Source: Aquisalimonas sp. 2447
GTDB lineage: Bacteria; Pseudomonadota; Gammaproteobacteria; Nitrococcales; Aquisalimonadaceae
Length of the DNA stretch: 64,000 nucleotides
Direction: 5' to 3'
Assembly: GCF_012044895.1 (NCBI RefSeq)
Contig: NZ_CP050695.1
Coordinates: 2,076,501 to 2,140,500, forward strand
The notes under the pieces were generated by a model, which made no database searches, was not told the DNA's origin, and was given only the letters and a program-made list of their open reading frames with translations. The position numbers and the translations under genes are program-made. Below are positions 35,839 to 46,400 of the stretch, one piece after another; within the stretch, counting starts at the first letter, position 1, and every line of letters starts with the position of its first letter.

Positions 35839-36585
35839 TCAGCTCATGTACATGCCGCCGTTGACGTGCAGCGTCTGTCCGGTGATGTATTCCCCCGCAT
35901 CCGACGCCAGGAACGCGACCGTGGCGGCGATGTGCTCCGGGCGGCCTAATGTGCCCAAGGGGATCTGCTGCGTCAATTCCTGCCGCTGTTCGTCGCCCAG
36001 GGCCCGGGTCATGTCCGTGTCGATGAACCCCGGCGCCACCGCGTTGGCGGTAATGCCCCGGCTGCCCACCTCCCGGGCGATGGAACGGGTATACCCCTGA
36101 ATTCCGGCCTTGGCTGCAGCATAGTTCGCCTGACCCGCATTGCCCATGGCGCCGACCACGGAGGAGATATTGATAATCCGCCCCCAGCGCGCCTTCATCA
36201 TGCCCCGCAGACACGCCTTGGTGACGCGGTAGACCGAACTCAGGTTGGTGTCGATGATATCGTCCCACTCGTCGTCCTTCATGCGCATCATCAGGTTGTC
36301 ACGGGTGATGCCGGCATTGTTGACCAGGATGGTCGGTGTGCCGTATTCGCCGGCGATGCGATCCACAACGTCCTTGATGCTGGCCGGGTCAGTCACATTC
36401 AGGGTCATGCCCTGTCCGCTGGCGCCGGATTCGCCGAGATAGGCGCTGATGCCCCCTGCGCCCTTGTCGGACGTGGCCGTACCGATCACGGTATGCCCCT
36501 GGGCGGCCAGCGCTTCGGCGATGGCCCGTCCAATCCCCCGGCTCGCCCCCGTTACCAGGGCGATGCGTGTCTCTGCTGCGCTCAT
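35839..36585 (-). CDS. fabG: 3-oxoacyl-[acyl-carrier-protein] reductase
   Basis: The 248-residue short-chain dehydrogenase performs the first reduction of the fatty acid cycle with NADPH. The cofactor motif is TGASRGIGRAIAEAL, with NNAGITRDNLMMRM, the catalytic serine in NISSVVGAMGNAGQ and YAAAKAG. It follows fabD by 11 bp. Confidence 0.97.
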   Translation of the reverse strand: MSAAETRIALVTGASRGIGRAIAEALAAQGHTVIGTATSDKGAGGISAYLGESGASGQGMTLNVTDPASIKDVVDRIAGEYGTPTILVNNAGITRDNLMMRMKDDEWDDIIDTNLSSVYRVTKACLRGMMKARWGRIINISSVVGAMGNAGQANYAAAKAGIQGYTRSIAREVGSRGITANAVAPGFIDTDMTRALGDEQRQELTQQIPLGTLGRPEHIAATVAFLASDAGEYITGQTLHVNGGMYMS

Positions 36586-36596
36586 GACTGCCTTCC

Positions 36597-37526
36597 TTAT
36601 CCGAGGATTTTCGCCAGCGTGGTCGGGTCAAACACGGGTTTCCCCTCCACGCGCTTATCAATGCGCCGTGCCAGGCCGGCAAGCACCTTGCCCGGGCCAC
36701 ACTCCACCAGCGTGGTTACACCGTCGTCGGCCAGGCGCTGAACGGTCTCCACCCAGCGCACGGGACGGTGGATCTGCCGGACCAGCCGCTGACGAATGCC
36801 GTCGGGATCATCGCAGGTACTGACATCCACGTTGTGAATCACCGGGATTGTCGGCGCGGCGATGCGGACCTCTGCCAGGCGCTGTGCGAGCTTGTCCGCG
36901 GCCGGTTCCATCAGGGCGCAATGGGACGGCACGCTCACCGGCAGCGTCATGGCCCGCTTCGCACCGGCCTCCTTGGCCGCGGCCACCGCACGCTCGACGG
37001 CGCCGGCGGCGCCGGCAATCACCACCTGCCCAGGCGCATTGAAATTGACGGCTTCCACCACCTCGCCCTCAGCAGCCGCGAGGCAGACCTCCCGCACGGT
37101 GTCGTCGTCCAGACCGAGAATCGCCGCCATGGCGCCCTGCCCCTGTGGCACGGCCTCCTGCATCAGCCGGCCGCGCTCCGCGACCAGGCTGACCGCGTCG
37201 GCAAACTCCAGTGCCCCGCCGCAGACCAGCGCCGAATACTCGCCCAGGCTGTGTCCGGCGAGCGAGGCAGGCGGCGGGACGTCCTGCTCGGCCAACACAC
37301 GCCACACGGCCACACCGGCTGCCAGCATGGCCGGCTGGGTCAAGTCGGTTCGGTTGAGTTCGTCCTCGGGGCCGTGACTGACCAGCTCCCAGAGATCCAG
37401 CCCCAGAGCGTCGGAAGCCTCGCTGAAGGTCTGCTGTACCCGTGGATGCGCCTCGGCCAGTTCACCGAGCATACCCACCGACTGGGACCCCTGCCCCGGG
37501 AACACGAATGCCGCTGTGCTGCTCAT
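36597..37526 (-). CDS. fabD: Malonyl-CoA:ACP transacylase
   Basis: The 309-residue enzyme loads malonyl units onto ACP. N-terminal FVFPGQGSQSVGMLGEL, the nucleophile serine in GHSLGEYSAL, the arginine region GRLMQEAVPQGQGAMAA and the histidine in PSHCALMEPA are all present. It is located between fabH and fabG. Confidence 0.97.
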   Translation of the reverse strand: MSSTAAFVFPGQGSQSVGMLGELAEAHPRVQQTFSEASDALGLDLWELVSHGPEDELNRTDLTQPAMLAAGVAVWRVLAEQDVPPPASLAGHSLGEYSALVCGGALEFADAVSLVAERGRLMQEAVPQGQGAMAAILGLDDDTVREVCLAAAEGEVVEAVNFNAPGQVVIAGAAGAVERAVAAAKEAGAKRAMTLPVSVPSHCALMEPAADKLAQRLAEVRIAAPTIPVIHNVDVSTCDDPDGIRQRLVRQIHRPVRWVETVQRLADDGVTTLVECGPGKVLAGLARRIDKRVEGKPVFDPTTLAKILG

Positions 37527-37567
37527 GAATAGTTCTCCCCTCGTGCTGGCTGCGTTCGTTGCGCAGC

Positions 37568-38539
37568 TCAGTAGCGAATCAGTGCCGAGCCCCAGGTAAA
37601 GCCACCCCCGAAGGCCTCTAACAGCAGTAGCTCGCCGGGCTGGATGCGCCCGTCGCGCACCGCGGTGTCCAGTGCAAGTGGAATGGAGGCGGCCGAGGTA
37701 TTGCCGTGCTCGCCGACGGTCTGAACCACCTGCTCCATGGGCAGGCCGAGCTTCTTGGCGGTGGCCTGGATGATGCGGATGTTCGCCTGATGCGGGATCA
37801 GCCAGTCCACGTCGGCCTTTTCCAGGCCGTTGGCGTCAAGGGTTTCGTCGACGATCCGCCCCAGTGTACGCACCGCAACCTTGAACACCTCGTTGCCGCG
37901 CATCTTGAGTTTGGCCTGACTGCCCTGCAGCGCATCCTGGCCCTGGGACACACCCCAGGGCACGTTCAGGAGATCCTCGCAGCCACCGTCCGCATGGAGG
38001 TGCGTGCTGAGAATCCCGGCCTCGTCGGCGGCTTCCAGCACCACGGCCCCCGCACCGTCCCCGAACAGCACGCAGGTGCCGCGGTCATTCCAGTCGATGA
38101 TCCGGCTCATGGTTTCCGCCCCGATCACCAGGGCCGTCCTGGCCCCACCGGTGCGGATGAAGCGGTTGGCCACATCGAGCGCAAACACGAAACCGGAGCA
38201 GGCAGCGGAAACGTCGAAGGCCACGGCGCCGGGATGGATGCCGAGCCCCGCTTGGATCAGGCAGGCTGTGCTGGGAAAGATGCGGTCCGGGGTACAGGTG
38301 CCGAGTACCACCAGGTCAATGTCCGTGGGCTGCAGGCCAGCGGCATCCAGGGCGCGGGAAGCGGCGATCATGGCCAGATCGCGGCAGGTCTGGTCATCGG
38401 CGGCGATACGCCGCTCACGGATGCCCGTGCGCTCCTGAATCCAGCGATCACTGGTGTCGACCAGCCCCTCCAGTTCGGTGTTGGTCATCACCCGTTCCGG
38501 CAGGTAGCTGCCCGTGCCCTTGATGCGCGCGTATGTCAC
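37568..38539 (-). CDS. fabH: 3-oxoacyl-[acyl-carrier-protein] synthase III
   Basis: The 323-residue enzyme starts fatty acid synthesis by condensing acyl-CoA with malonyl-ACP. The catalytic triad is cysteine in [11 protein letters not shown], histidine in IPHQANIRI and asparagine in [10 protein letters not shown]. Translation begins at GTG 38539, overlapping the plsX stop (GTGA). With a branched-chain 2-oxoacid dehydrogenase elsewhere in the window, the primer specificity (acetyl versus branched acyl-CoA) is an open question. Confidence 0.97.
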   Translation of the reverse strand: MTYARIKGTGSYLPERVMTNTELEGLVDTSDRWIQERTGIRERRIAADDQTCRDLAMIAASRALDAAGLQPTDIDLVVLGTCTPDRIFPSTACLIQAGLGIHPGAVAFDVSAACSGFVFALDVANRFIRTGGARTALVIGAETMSRIIDWNDRGTCVLFGDGAGAVVLEAADEAGILSTHLHADGGCEDLLNVPWGVSQGQDALQGSQAKLKMRGNEVFKVAVRTLGRIVDETLDANGLEKADVDWLIPHQANIRIIQATAKKLGLPMEQVVQTVGEHGNTSAASIPLALDTAVRDGRIQPGELLLLEAFGGGFTWGSALIRY

Positions 38540-39564
38540 GTGTCCTGCCTTTCCGAAAGCAGTTGATCAAGACGCTCGTCGATCAGCGACGGCACCCCGG
38601 CATCGGCCTCCATCATGGCAGTCTCGATGGCATGGCTGAAAGCGGTGATGTCGGCGCCTCCATGGCTCTTGAGCACGATACCACGCAGCCCGAGGAGGCT
38701 TGCACCGTTGAACTGCCGTGGATCGATGCGCGTGCGCAGGCGCCGCAGCACGGGCAACGCGATCAGCCCCGCAAGCCGGGAGAGCGGCGAGCGTCGGAAC
38801 TCCTCGCCCATGTAGTGGGAGATGATGGACGCCACACCTTCACTGGTCTTGAGTGCGACGTTGCCGACAAAACCGTCGCAGACAATGATGTCGGCCGTGC
38901 CCTTAAAGATGTCATCCCCCTCAACGTAGCCGACATAGTTCAACCGGCTGCCGGCAAGGATCTGCGCGGCCTGCTTGACCTGGTCGTTGCCCTTGATCTC
39001 TTCCTCGCCGATGTTCAGCAGCCCCACCCGTGGGCGGTCCATGCCGTCAAGGGCTTCTGCGAGCACTGCCCCCATGACCCCGAACTGGAACAGGTGCTCG
39101 GCACTGCAGTCCACGTTGGCGCCGAGATCCAGCATCCGCGTGTAGCCGCCGATACTCGGCATCGTCGTACAGATGGCGGGACGGTCGATCCCGGGGAGAG
39201 TCTTGAGAACGTAACGGGCGGTCGCCATGAGCGCGCCGGTATTGCCGGCGGAGACCGCAGCATCCGCGCAACCGTCCTTGACGCGGTCGATGGCGACCCG
39301 CATCGAAGAGTCTTTCTTGGTACGCAGGGCGTGGGACGGCGACTCGTCCATGTCCACCGTCTGGGACGTGGCAACGACTTCCAGGCGCGACGGCTTCTCG
39401 GTGCCTGCACGGGCGAGCTGCGCCCCAATGGCGGCTTCGTCCCCCACCAGAGTGAGCTGCACGTGCTGATGACGGCCCAGCACCCGCAGGGCCGCCGGAA
39501 CGGTCACCTCGGGGCCAACATCTCCGCCCATGGCGTCCAGTGCGATTGTCGTGGCTGCAGCCAT
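38536..39564 (-). CDS. plsX: Phosphate acyltransferase PlsX
   Basis: The 342-residue peripheral membrane enzyme makes acyl-phosphate from acyl-ACP for phospholipid synthesis. Motifs are [14 protein letters not shown] at the N-terminus, [37 protein letters not shown] and [18 protein letters not shown] 39564 is preferred; a GTG five codons upstream (39579) is also possible but has an AGGA abutting it. It lies 85 bp after rpmF. Confidence 0.94.
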   Translation of the reverse strand: MAAATTIALDAMGGDVGPEVTVPAALRVLGRHQHVQLTLVGDEAAIGAQLARAGTEKPSRLEVVATSQTVDMDESPSHALRTKKDSSMRVAIDRVKDGCADAAVSAGNTGALMATARYVLKTLPGIDRPAICTTMPSIGGYTRMLDLGANVDCSAEHLFQFGVMGAVLAEALDGMDRPRVGLLNIGEEEIKGNDQVKQAAQILAGSRLNYVGYVEGDDIFKGTADIIVCDGFVGNVALKTSEGVASIISHYMGEEFRRSPLSRLAGLIALPVLRRLRTRIDPRQFNGASLLGLRGIVLKSHGGADITAFSHAIETAMMEADAGVPSLIDERLDQLLSERQDT

Positions 39565-39649
39565 GTGCCCGTGTGTCACTCCTGATACCCCGAGGCAGCC
39601 GTGTTGCCACCGTCAGCCGGGGGCTGGTAACAGCTACTGCGGCGTCCCG

Positions 39650-39829
39650 TTACTCGGTGTCGGTTTCCATGACCTTGCGGCCACGGTAGTAGCCTTCCGC
39701 GCTGATATGATGACGCCGATGCGTCTCGCCCGTGGTGGGCTCAACCGACAGGGTCGGCTTCTTCAGGCCATCGTGGGCACGGCGCATGCCGCGCTTGGAA
39801 CGGGATTTCCGATTCTGTTGAACCGCCAT
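39650..39829 (-). CDS. rpmF: 50S ribosomal protein L32
   Basis: The 59-residue basic ribosomal protein reads [20 protein letters not shown] at its start, followed by the family core [17 protein letters not shown] and GYYRGRKV. It lacks zinc cysteines, as in the gammaproteobacterial form. It lies 17 bp after yceD and before plsX, the classic yceD-rpmF-plsX order. Confidence 0.97.
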   Translation of the reverse strand: MAVQQNRKSRSKRGMRRAHDGLKKPTLSVEPTTGETHRRHHISAEGYYRGRKVMETDTE

Positions 39830-39846
39830 GGGTCGACTCCTTGCTG

Positions 39847-40374
39847 TTAATCGTTCTCACCATCCCCGCTCTTGAGCGAGGACAACACTGCGAACGGATT
39901 ATCCCGCCTGCTACCGTCTCCGCCGGGTTGATCCGGAGTCAACGGGACACAGTGCGGGTCATTTTCGTGGCGCGCGATCACCGGCAGCGCCAGTATCAAC
40001 TCGTCCTGCACCAGCTCGATCAGCCGGACTTCACCTTCCGGACATATCAGCGGGTCCAGATCCTCCGGCAGCGCGTCCGCTTCGTCCTCAGCAGCAATCA
40101 CTGCGGCATGCACGTGCGCAGTCAGATCGAGGCTCATGCGCTCCAGGCAGCGCTGGCATACCAACGTCACCGTTGCAGTGACAACGCCGGATACGATGAT
40201 CCGTCGACCACTGTCACGACTGAACCGCAACTCCACCCCGGCACGGCCGGAGGTTTCGACAAGCAGCCCGCCGAGCCGATCGAGATCGGCGAGTTCCACC
40301 TGCCCGGACACGACCCTGCCCTGCCGCGCGAATCGCAACGCATCCAGTGTGGCAGGCAGGCTCCCGGCAGTCAT
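39847..40374 (-). CDS. yceD: YceD family protein (DUF177), 23S rRNA accumulation protein
   Basis: The 175-residue protein is required for normal 23S rRNA accumulation in E. coli and plants. The C-x2-C motif is VCQRCLERM. The C-terminal [27 protein letters not shown] and the N-terminal [13 protein letters not shown] align with E. coli YceD, which supports ATG 40374. A sigma-70 promoter lies so close upstream that the transcript could be leaderless, and no Shine-Dalgarno sequence is visible. Confidence 0.93.
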   Translation of the reverse strand: MTAGSLPATLDALRFARQGRVVSGQVELADLDRLGGLLVETSGRAGVELRFSRDSGRRIIVSGVVTATVTLVCQRCLERMSLDLTAHVHAAVIAAEDEADALPEDLDPLICPEGEVRLIELVQDELILALPVIARHENDPHCVPLTPDQPGGDGSRRDNPFAVLSSLKSGDGEND

Positions 40375-40383
40375 AAGGCGCGC

Positions 40384-40412
40384 ATGTTAGCCCCGCGCCC
40401 GATGCCTGTCAA
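40384..40412 (-). promoter_or_regulatory. Sigma-70 promoter of yceD-rpmF-plsX-fab
   Basis: On the minus strand a consensus TTGACA (40412-40407), an exact 17-bp spacer and TAACAT (40389-40384) end only 9 bases before the yceD ATG. The expected start is about 40376-40378. Confidence 0.75.
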
Positions 40413-40434
40413 AGCGCCTGCGGAGGCCCGGGGC

Positions 40435-40464
40435 TTGACGGCTGGTCCTCGCCGGGGCTCCAAT
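40435..40464 (+). promoter_or_regulatory. Putative maf promoter
   Basis: TTGACG (40435-40440), an 18-bp spacer and TCCAAT (40459-40464) lie 35 bp upstream of the maf ATG in the 125-bp divergent region shared with yceD. The -10 is weak. Confidence 0.35.
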
Positions 40465-40499
40465 CCCCCGACCGCCCGTCCGCCAGGGATCCAACAACC

Positions 40500-41084
40500 A
40501 TGAATCAACCCCGGATCGTTCTCGCCTCCGGTTCCACGCATCGCCGCGCTCTGCTGCAGCGGCTGCTGGACCAGTTCCAGATCGATGCGCCGAATATCGA
40601 CGAAACGCCCGGCGTTGACGAAACCGCGGATCGTTACGTGACGCGCCTGGCCGAAGCCAAGGCCCGGGCGGTGGCCACGGACCATCCGCAGTCACTGATC
40701 ATCGGCTCGGATCAGGCCTGCGTCTTCAAGGAGCAGATACTCGGCAAACCGGCGGGACACAGGGAGGCGGTCGAGCAGTTGCGCAACGCCTCCGGGCGCA
40801 TCGTCACATTTGTCACCGGGCTGTGCCTGCTTAACACCGACACCGGCGCATGCCAGGTGGATGTCGTACCGTTCCGGGTGCGCTTCCGCCGCCTCTCGGA
40901 CGATGCCATTGAACGGTACCTAGCCCGGGAGCCGGCATACGACGCCGCCGGGAGCTTCCATTCCGAGGGGCTCGGCATCGCCCTGTTCGAGCGCCTGGAA
41001 GGCGCAGACCCCTCTGCCCTGGTCGGCCTGCCCCTGATTCGCCTGGTCAGCATGCTGGCCGAGGAAGGGGTTGAGCTACCCTGA
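40500..41084 (+). CDS. Maf-like nucleotide pyrophosphatase (YceF type, 7-methyl-GTP pyrophosphatase)
   Basis: The 194-residue Maf/HAM1-fold enzyme has the family N-terminus IVLASGSTHRRALLQRL. SDQACVFKEQILGKP and the C-terminal AGSFHSEGLGIALFERLEG, with LVGLPLIRL, assign it to the YceF subgroup. YceF members hydrolyse m7GTP rather than dTTP/UTP. Divergence from yceD is conserved in relatives. Confidence 0.88.
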   Translation: MNQPRIVLASGSTHRRALLQRLLDQFQIDAPNIDETPGVDETADRYVTRLAEAKARAVATDHPQSLIIGSDQACVFKEQILGKPAGHREAVEQLRNASGRIVTFVTGLCLLNTDTGACQVDVVPFRVRFRRLSDDAIERYLAREPAYDAAGSFHSEGLGIALFERLEGADPSALVGLPLIRLVSMLAEEGVELP

Positions 41085-41131
41085 AAACAGGGGGCGCATT
41101 ACCCCTGATACGCTCCCGGGCAACCCCGCAT

Positions 41132-42070
41132 TCACTCCAGGTGATTGGGACCAAGCACATGCTGGGCGAAGGATTCGCCCAGCGCCGTGCCCATGCCGCG
41201 CCCGAAGCGCTCCAGGAGGTTGGGGCGCTCGGTGTAGTCACGAATGGATTCGACCCCGATGACGTCGCGCACCACATGCTGCATGCCACCGATCTCGTCA
41301 GCCAGGCCCAGCTCGAGGCTGCGGGCGCCGGTCCAGACCTCGCCGGAGAAGATCTCGTCGTTGTCCGCAAGCCGGTCCCCGCGACCCTCGCGCACGGCGG
41401 CGATGAACTGTTGATGGATGTCGTCGAGCAGCCGCCGCAACCGCTCCACATCCTCCGGGTCTTCCGCGGAGAAGGGGTCCATGAAGGCCTTGTTGTCGCC
41501 GGCGGTGTGCAGCCGGCGCTCGATCCCGAGCCGTTCCATGGCCTCGTGGAAGCCGAAGCCGTTCATCATGACGCCGATGGAGCCCACCATGGTTGCCTGG
41601 TCCACGAAAATACGATCGGCAGACACCGCCAGGTAGTACGCACCGGAAGTGAACATATCTCCCGCCACGACGTGCAGCGGGGTGTCGGGATGCTCCTCCT
41701 TGAGCCTGCGGATTTCCTGGTTGATCCGGCTCGCCTGCACCGGACTGCCGCCGGGGCTGTTGACCTTGAGAATCACACCCCGGGCTTCCGGTGCTTCAAA
41801 GGCGCGGCGCAGTGCGCGATTGACCTTCTCGGAATCATTGACGCCTCCGGGCATGATGGCGCCGTCGACTTCCACCATGGCAGCGTGGGCGCCCGGCGCC
41901 GTGTCCGTGGCACCTGGCAGCCAGCCCATGACGATGACCAGCACCACCACCAGGTAGGCCAGGAACAGCGACTTGAACACAATGCCCCATCGCCGTGTGC
42001 GCCGGCGTTCGCGAATCCCTTCCAGGGCAACTTCCCGGAGCGCGTCGCGCTCCCAGCGATCTTCCTGCAT
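41132..42070 (-). CDS. sppA: Signal peptide peptidase SppA-type S49 protease
   Basis: The 312-residue inner-membrane serine protease has one N-terminal membrane segment at about residues 32-50 (LFLAYLVVVLVIVMGW). The S49 domain contains LKVNSPGGSPVQASRINQEI, the nucleophile serine in DMFTSGAYYLAVSAD, and MVGSIGVMMNGFGFHE. It is the short single-domain form of about 300 residues, not the 67-kDa E. coli SppA. The catalytic lysine is expected further downstream. It degrades cleaved signal peptides in relatives. It lies 18 bp after rluC. Confidence 0.87.
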   Translation of the reverse strand: MQEDRWERDALREVALEGIRERRRTRRWGIVFKSLFLAYLVVVLVIVMGWLPGATDTAPGAHAAMVEVDGAIMPGGVNDSEKVNRALRRAFEAPEARGVILKVNSPGGSPVQASRINQEIRRLKEEHPDTPLHVVAGDMFTSGAYYLAVSADRIFVDQATMVGSIGVMMNGFGFHEAMERLGIERRLHTAGDNKAFMDPFSAEDPEDVERLRRLLDDIHQQFIAAVREGRGDRLADNDEIFSGEVWTGARSLELGLADEIGGMQHVVRDVIGVESIRDYTERPNLLERFGRGMGTALGESFAQHVLGPNHLE

Positions 42071-42088
42071 GAGTTGGTCACTCCTTGT

Positions 42089-43054
42089 TTATGACTCGTC
42101 CAAAGCGTCCAGTACCGTCCGCAACTCCGCCGGGAGCTCGGCGTGGAAAAGACGGTCGTGCCCTGACTCCGGGTCCTGCCACTGCAGGCTGCTCGCATGC
42201 AGGAAAAGGCGCCGGAGCCCCTTCGCCTTCAACCGCCGGTTCCACTGCTCATCACCGTAGCGGTCGTCACCTGCCACCGGATGCCCTGCATGTGCTGCAT
42301 GCACCCGTATCTGATGGGTCCGCCCGGTGCCGATCCATACGTCGGCCAGGGTGGCGTCAGCGAAGACCTCAGAGCGCCGGAAAATGCTCCGCGCAGTCTG
42401 CCCCGAGGTACTGACCTGTACCGTGCGCTCCCCCTGCTGGCGAGCATTGCGGTCGAGCCGGGCTTCCACGGGCAGCGGGTGTCGCGGCAACCGCCCCTGC
42501 ACCAGGGCGAGATAGCGCTTTTCCAGCCCGCCTTCACGGATGACTCCGTGCAGCCGCCGGAGTTCACTCCGCCGTTTCGCGATCAGCAGACAACCGCTGG
42601 TCTCGCGGTCAAGTCGATGGACGAGTTCGAGGTACGGTGCGTCCGGGCGCAGACCGCGAAGGACCTCGATCACCCCCCACTGAATGCCACTACCCGAATG
42701 CACGGCAAGGCCGGAGGGCTTGTTCAGGACCAGCAGGCGCTTGTCTTCATGCAGAATGGCGCATTCGAGCTGCTGCGCAAGCTTCTGCGGTGGCCCACCA
42801 CTGCCCTGGCGCGGCGCGTCCTGCTTCACTGGGGGAATGCGGACGGTATCACCGGCCGTCAGTCGCGCTCCGGAGCGAACACGGCCGCCATTGACGCGCA
42901 CTTCACCGCGGCGCAACAGGCGGTGAACCCGGGCCTTGGGAATTCCCTTGAGTTCCCGCGCCAGGAAGTTGTCGATCCGCTGCCCTTCGGAGCCCGCACC
43001 CACCTCGACATGGCGCACCGGACTCACGGCTCCACTGTGCGTACCTGCGTTCAT
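42089..43054 (-). CDS. rluC: 23S rRNA pseudouridine synthase RluC
   Basis: The 321-residue synthase modifies U955, U2504 and U2580 of 23S rRNA in E. coli. An S4 RNA-binding domain is seen at about residues 20-80 (RIDNFLARELKGIPKARVHR). The catalytic aspartate is in LVHRLDRETSGCLL, and KRYLALVQGRLP and GRTHQIRVHAAHAGHPV complete RluA-family motifs. Its divergent position next to rne is conserved and distinguishes it from RluD. Confidence 0.92.
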   Translation of the reverse strand: MNAGTHSGAVSPVRHVEVGAGSEGQRIDNFLARELKGIPKARVHRLLRRGEVRVNGGRVRSGARLTAGDTVRIPPVKQDAPRQGSGGPPQKLAQQLECAILHEDKRLLVLNKPSGLAVHSGSGIQWGVIEVLRGLRPDAPYLELVHRLDRETSGCLLIAKRRSELRRLHGVIREGGLEKRYLALVQGRLPRHPLPVEARLDRNARQQGERTVQVSTSGQTARSIFRRSEVFADATLADVWIGTGRTHQIRVHAAHAGHPVAGDDRYGDEQWNRRLKAKGLRRLFLHASSLQWQDPESGHDRLFHAELPAELRTVLDALDES

Positions 43055-43495
43055 GGCGGGGGATGATAGCAGGTCCGGTGGCGCCCCACAGCGTCACCGG
43101 CAGCAAATGCCACGCGGGGCGGCACTGCGGGCTTCGCGTTTGCTGCAGAGCCTTGACACTGCTATATTTGCCGCACTTTCGAGGCTCCGTCACCGGCAAT
43201 ACCGACGGGCCGTCGAAAGGGGATGCAAGGTTTCCGGGTATCCGCCGCGGCGGAGACCTGATTTCAATGGTTTCGCGGTGCGTTCCTGCAGCAGGAATCA
43301 CCCCAACGAGAACCGCTCCCATGGCTTCTTTTCGACTGTTGACGCCGAACATGGTCCTGTTGCGCATTGTCGCGCTGCTCGTTCCCGAGCCGACCCGTTC
43401 GTGCGCGCGCCCACTGCGTGCCGCGCACCGTCGCACCGTGACCAGAAGCGTCCACCAGATCGTGGCCATGGTTGAGCGCCGGAGATTCGCAACGT
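43055..43495 (+). promoter_or_regulatory. rluC-rne divergent region: rne promoter and long 5' leader
   Basis: This 441-bp non-coding region holds a good sigma-70 promoter: TTGCTG (43140-43145), a 17-bp spacer and TATATT (43163-43168). A separate TTGACA at 43153 overlaps it. A start near 43175 would leave a 5' leader of about 320 nt before the rne ATG. E. coli rne has a similarly long leader (361 nt) through which RNase E represses its own mRNA. A small hairpin is visible at TTCCTGCAGCAGGAA. Confidence 0.6.
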
Positions 43496-46400
43496 ATGAA
43501 AAGAATGCTCATCAACGCCACCCAGCCCGAAGAGTTGCGGGTGGCCATGGTCGACGGTCAGAAACTCTACGACCTGGATATTGAAACCCCAGCCAGGGAG
43601 CAGAAGAAGTCCAACATCTACAAGGGCAAGATCACCCGGGTCGAGCCCAGCCTGGAAGCCGCCTTCGTCCAGTACGGCGCCGAACGGCACGGTTTCCTCC
43701 CGTTCAAGGAGATCGCCCGCAGCTACTACCAGGGCAACGGCGGTAGCGGCGACAGTGGGCGCGTCAGCATCAAGGACGTCATCAAGGAAGGCCAGGAGGT
43801 CGTTGTCCAAGTGGACAAGGAAGAGCGCGGCACCAAGGGCGCGGCGCTCACCACCTACGTCAGCCTCGCCGGGCGCTACCTGGTCCTGATGCCCAACAAC
43901 CCGCGCGCGGGGGGCGTCTCCCGGCGCATCGAAGGTGATGACCGCGATGAGATCCGCGACGCCCTGCGGCAATTGGACACGCCGGACGGCATGGGGCTGA
44001 TCGTGCGTACCGCCGGGGTCGGCCGCAACATCGAGGAACTGCAGTGGGATCTCAACTATCTTCTGCAGCTCTGGGACATGATCAAGGGCGCTGCCGACGA
44101 ACGCCCTGCCCCCTTCCTGATCTACCAGGAAAGCAACGTCATCATTCGCGCCCTGCGCGACTACCTGCGCCAGGACACCGGTGAGATCCTGATCGATGAT
44201 CCGGAGGTCTACGCCACCGCCCGCGATTTCATCCAGCAGGTGATGCCGCAGTTCAGCGCGCGCCTCAAGCACTACGATGACAGTGTGCCGCTGTTCACGC
44301 GCTACCAGATCGAAAGCCAGATCGAGTCGGCCTTCGACCGCCAGGTCCAGCTGCCCTCCGGTGGCGCCATCGTCATCGATCACACCGAAGCGTTGATTTC
44401 CATTGACATCAACTCGGCGCGTGCCACCAAGGGCAGCGACATCGAGGAAACCGCCCTCAACACCAACCTTGAGGCCGCTGACGAGATTGCCCGGCAGTTG
44501 CGCATCCGCGACCTTGGCGGGCTGATTGTCATCGACTTTATCGACATGGGCCCCAACCGCAACCAGCGGGACGTGGAACAACGCCTCCGCGAGGCTGTGA
44601 AAATGGACCGGGCGCGGGTGCAGGTGGGTCGCATATCCCGTTTCGGTCTGCTGGAAATGTCCCGTCAGCGCCTGCGCACCTCGCTGGGGGAAACCAGTCA
44701 GGAAGTCTGTCGTCGCTGCAATGGTCAGGGCACCGTGCGCAGCGTCGAGTCGCTGTCCTTGTCGGTCCTGCGGCTGCTCGAAGAAGAAGCGATGAAGGAC
44801 AAGACGGCGAAGGTACTCGCGCAGCTGCCCGTGGACGTGGCCACGTTCTTGCTCAACGAGAAGCGCGAGACACTCGGCCTGATTGAGTCCCGGCATGCTG
44901 TCCAGGTCATCCTGATCCCCAACCGGAATCTGGAGACGCCCCACTATTCCGTGGACCGCATCCGGGGCGACGACACCACTGCCGACGATTCCAGTTATCG
45001 GCTCGTTGCCGCCGACAAGGAAGCCGAACAGCACTACGGTACACAGGATTCCAAGCGCCGCAGCGAGGAGCCGGCGGTTCGCGCCATTGCCCCTTCGGCG
45101 CCACCGGCGCCGGAGCCGGAACCGGAGACTGCGGCAGCCACCCCCCCTGCCGCCGCAGCGGAAAGTCACGCCAGTCACAGCGACCGGCGTCCGACCACTG
45201 GCCTCACCGGGGTGTTCAAGTGGCTCAGTTCCGTGCTTGTCGGGGACAACGGCACCCCGGCGTCCACTGCCGAAAGCAGCGCTGCGAACCAGGAGACCGC
45301 CGCCGCCACCAAGGACACCAGCAGCTCGACGACTGCGCAGGAAGACCGCTCCTCGACGCAGGCGCGGGGCGCCAGCAATCGTGGCGGCAACCGGAGCCGT
45401 CGTGGCAGCGGTTCCTCCCAGCCCAGGAGCGGCAGCACAGGGTCCGGCAAGGGTGCCAAGTCGTCCAGCACGGCAACGGAGCAATCCGCGACGACTCCTG
45501 CCAAGCAGAAGCCCGCGGCAAAGAAAAGTGACCCGGAGCCCGCGGCAGACACCTCCACCACCGGCAACGACAAGCGCAGTGAACCCAGTGCGGCAACCGC
45601 CGAGGCTAGCGCCGCCGACGAACAGGCGCGGTCCGGCCGCAGTCGTCGTGGCCGCCGCGGGGGCAGACGTCGTCGCCGCGGTTCCGGTCAGGGCGGGGAG
45701 GACACCGGCCAACAGCAGGAATCCACCACACAGGCGCAGGACGGGAACGGATCGGCGTCGGCGGCGAGCGAAGCCCGGGACGGCGGTTCCGGGGCGAGCG
45801 AGACCAAGTCACCGAAGCCAACCGATACCGCAGCGCAGGAAACTGCCGCGACGGACACGTCCACTGGCACGAACGGCGACGCCAGACAGACGGACGATTC
45901 TGGCGAGGAAGGCCGTCAGCGCCCACGTCGGCGCGGCGGACGAGGACGGCGTCGGGGTGGCAGCAACCAGGCTGCAACGGACGGCACCGAAGGTACTGCG
46001 GACGCAGTCGGAAGCGCAAAGCCGGCAGAAGCTGAAAACACACCGGCCTCGAAGGACAGTACCCCGGCGGATAACCGGACGGACACCGCCGCGTCTGCGA
46101 ACACCGAGGCACCGGCGCCCACGGCCAAAGCGGAAAACAAGGATCCCAGGCAGCGCAACGGACGGCCGCGGATTCCTGCGGGGACGAGTACGGAAACGAC
46201 TGCCAAGACGGCTGCCGCCACGACTGACGCCGAGGAGCCCACCGCCGTGAAAAGCGATGGTACGGCGCCGTCCGGGGCCACCGGTGCGGCCGATGCGGCC
46301 GATGTTGCGGTAGCGGACACAGTGGTCGCATCCAGTGGGACGGAGTCCGCCGAAGTCGAGCCGTCGCGCCCGGGTGACGAGTCCGCGCCGGTGGCCACTC

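Noticed and set aside
41084-41132. CAGGGG/CCCCTG hairpin between maf and sppA as a terminator
   Set aside because: The stem is only 6 bp with an 8-nt loop and no T-tract.
43298-45712. A long open frame (804 codons) on the minus strand opposite rne
   Set aside because: GC-rich third-position bias produces long antisense frames; the translation is Gly/Arg/Val-rich with no recognisable domain, and rne is certain on the other strand.
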